This document shows positions 14,266-15,011 of a stretch of DNA of 15,011 nt, piece by piece. The stretch is from Bacteroidales bacterium (lineage in GTDB: Bacteria > Bacteroidota > Bacteroidia > Bacteroidales > UBA932). The notes below the pieces were generated by a model. It made no database searches. It was not told where the DNA came from and was given only the letters and a program-made list of their open reading frames with translations. How positions within the stretch are numbered: the first letter of the stretch is position 1; each line of letters begins with the position of its first letter. The position numbers and the translations under genes were made by a program. The stretch covers positions 1-15,011 of the forward strand of contig JAEDLO010000038.1 in assembly GCA_016295245.1 (NCBI GenBank), written 5' to 3'.

Positions 14266-14292
14266 TATTTCAAATCAAACAGAATAATAAAA

Positions 14293-15011
14293 ATGAAAGC
14301 AACAAAATTCATCTCAATCCTGGCGCTTGGCCTCGGCCTTGTCGCCTGCACTTCAAACGGTTCTTCAGATCTTCCTAAGGAGTTTGCTCCAAGCAAGGCT
14401 CAGGTTGACTCTGTAAGCTATCTCCTCGGTATCAACTTCGGAAGCTTCCTCAAGGGATACAACTTCGGCTCGGACCTCAACTACTCTGAGATTGTAAAGG
14501 GTATGAAGGATTTCGTCAACGCAAAGGGTGACTATCGCGATCCTGATTTCGACCAGCAGTTCAAGATCAACCCTAACGCTATGAACGAGGCCTTCAACTC
14601 TTTCCTTGAGAAGAGGCAGAACGCTGTCCTCCTTGCCAACAAGGAGAAGAGCGAGAAGTTCCTCCAGGAGAATGCAAAGAAGGAGGGAGTTCAGACTACC
14701 GAGTCAGGTCTCCAGTACATAATCGTTGAGCCGGGTAGCGACGTCAAGCCGGGCCCGGAGGATACCGTTACCGTACGCTACAAGGGAACCACCGTTGACG
14801 GTGTCGTATTCGATGAGGTTGCCCCTGACGCTGAGCCTATCAGCTTCCCTCTCAACCAGGTCGTAAAGGGCTGGACAGAGGGCCTTCAGCTTATTGGCGA
14901 GGGTGGAAAGATCGAACTCTTCATCCCTTCACACCTCGGTTACGGAGAGCAGGGTAATTCTGCCATCGAGCCTAACTCAGCACTCATCTTCACTGTTGAG
15001 CTCGTTAAGGT
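14293..15011 (+). CDS. FKBP-type peptidyl-prolyl cis-trans isomerase lipoprotein, 3'-truncated
   Basis: The gene runs off the right edge, leaving 239 complete codons. Residues 1-19 are a lipoprotein signal: K-A-T-K, a hydrophobic core and the lipobox L-V-A-C with Cys19. The mature protein starts T-S-N-G-S-S-D and has no obvious acidic surface-export signal right after the cysteine. Residues about 30-145 form the helical FKBP N-terminal domain (V-D-S-V-S-Y-L-L-G-I-N start), as in Mip/FkpA-like proteins. Residues about 150-239 are the catalytic FKBP domain, with the expected V-R-Y-K-G, V-F-D-E, V-V-K-G-W-T-E-G-L, L-G-Y-G-E-Q-G and F-T-V-E-L motifs, including the active-site Tyr, Asp, Trp and Phe. 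It helps fold exported proteins in the periplasm, anchored to a membrane. The stop must lie very near the edge. It follows the ROK gene by 27 bases with no visible terminator. Most proline codons are CCT (8 of 12). Confidence 0.92.
   Translation, partial: MKATKFISILALGLGLVACTSNGSSDLPKEFAPSKAQVDSVSYLLGINFGSFLKGYNFGSDLNYSEIVKGMKDFVNAKGDYRDPDFDQQFKINPNAMNEAFNSFLEKRQNAVLLANKEKSEKFLQENAKKEGVQTTESGLQYIIVEPGSDVKPGPEDTVTVRYKGTTVDGVVFDEVAPDAEPISFPLNQVVKGWTEGLQLIGEGGKIELFIPSHLGYGEQGNSAIEPNSALIFTVELVK

Noticed and set aside
14266..14292. A separate promoter or terminator between the ROK and FKBP genes
   Set aside because: The 27 bases are AT-rich, but contain no TAnnTTTG box and no inverted repeat followed by a T run.
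1..15011. CRISPR array, prophage, insertion sequence, toxin-antitoxin or defence island
   Set aside because: No regularly spaced repeats, transposase, integrase or short toxin-like gene pair was found; all of the window is accounted for by housekeeping-type genes and gaps of at most about 70 bases.

Overview
The window reads as ordinary chromosome of a moderately GC-rich member of the Bacteroidetes, most likely Bacteroidales. Three lines of evidence point there. Several gene starts are preceded by TAnnTTTG boxes, the -7 element of Bacteroidetes primary-sigma promoters. Shine-Dalgarno sequences are largely absent. The gene types are typical of the group: short RecO, S41 protease with a long helical tail, tandem deoxynucleoside kinases, ThrRS-like/uridine-kinase-type nucleoside kinase, FHS sugar transporter with a ROK kinase, and FKBP lipoprotein. 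The composition would suit a high-GC lineage such as Rikenellaceae, but the genus cannot be fixed from this sequence. No tRNA, rRNA, CRISPR, insertion sequence or phage gene was seen. No gap between genes exceeds about 70 bases.

Layout. (1) 1-1139 (+): the 3' part of a U32-family (tRNA/rRNA hydroxylation type) gene, running off the left edge. (2) 4252-1110 (-): an operon of EamA/DMT transporter, S41 PDZ protease and recO. Its last gene overlaps the U32 gene tail-to-tail. (3) 4314-8014 (+): a uvrA-family gene followed, with a 4-base overlap, by a P-loop nucleoside kinase. (4) 8712-8011 (-): a metallo-beta-lactamase-fold hydrolase whose stop codon shares a CTAG palindrome with that of the kinase. 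(5) 8783 to the right edge (+): two tandem deoxynucleoside kinases, an acyl-CoA synthetase (AMP-forming), an FHS-type sugar transporter, a ROK sugar kinase and an FKBP-type isomerase lipoprotein that runs off the right edge.

How the genes fit together. The window combines genome maintenance (RecO, UvrA), nucleoside salvage (three kinases) and carbon supply (acyl-CoA formation; sugar import plus phosphorylation by the transporter/ROK pair). It also holds envelope protein quality control (S41 protease, FKBP). The two divergent gene pairs are each served by a pair of oppositely facing TAnnTTTG boxes. The gene block from the acyl-CoA synthetase rightward has a proline-codon bias (CCT-rich) unlike uvrA, which suggests stronger expression.

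I found no convincing new multi-gene system. The best leads are the diverged base-recognition residues in the first deoxynucleoside kinase, the loss of half of a zinc-binding cysteine set in the UvrA protein, the missing N-terminal domains of the nucleoside kinase, and the repeated back-to-back promoter architecture.
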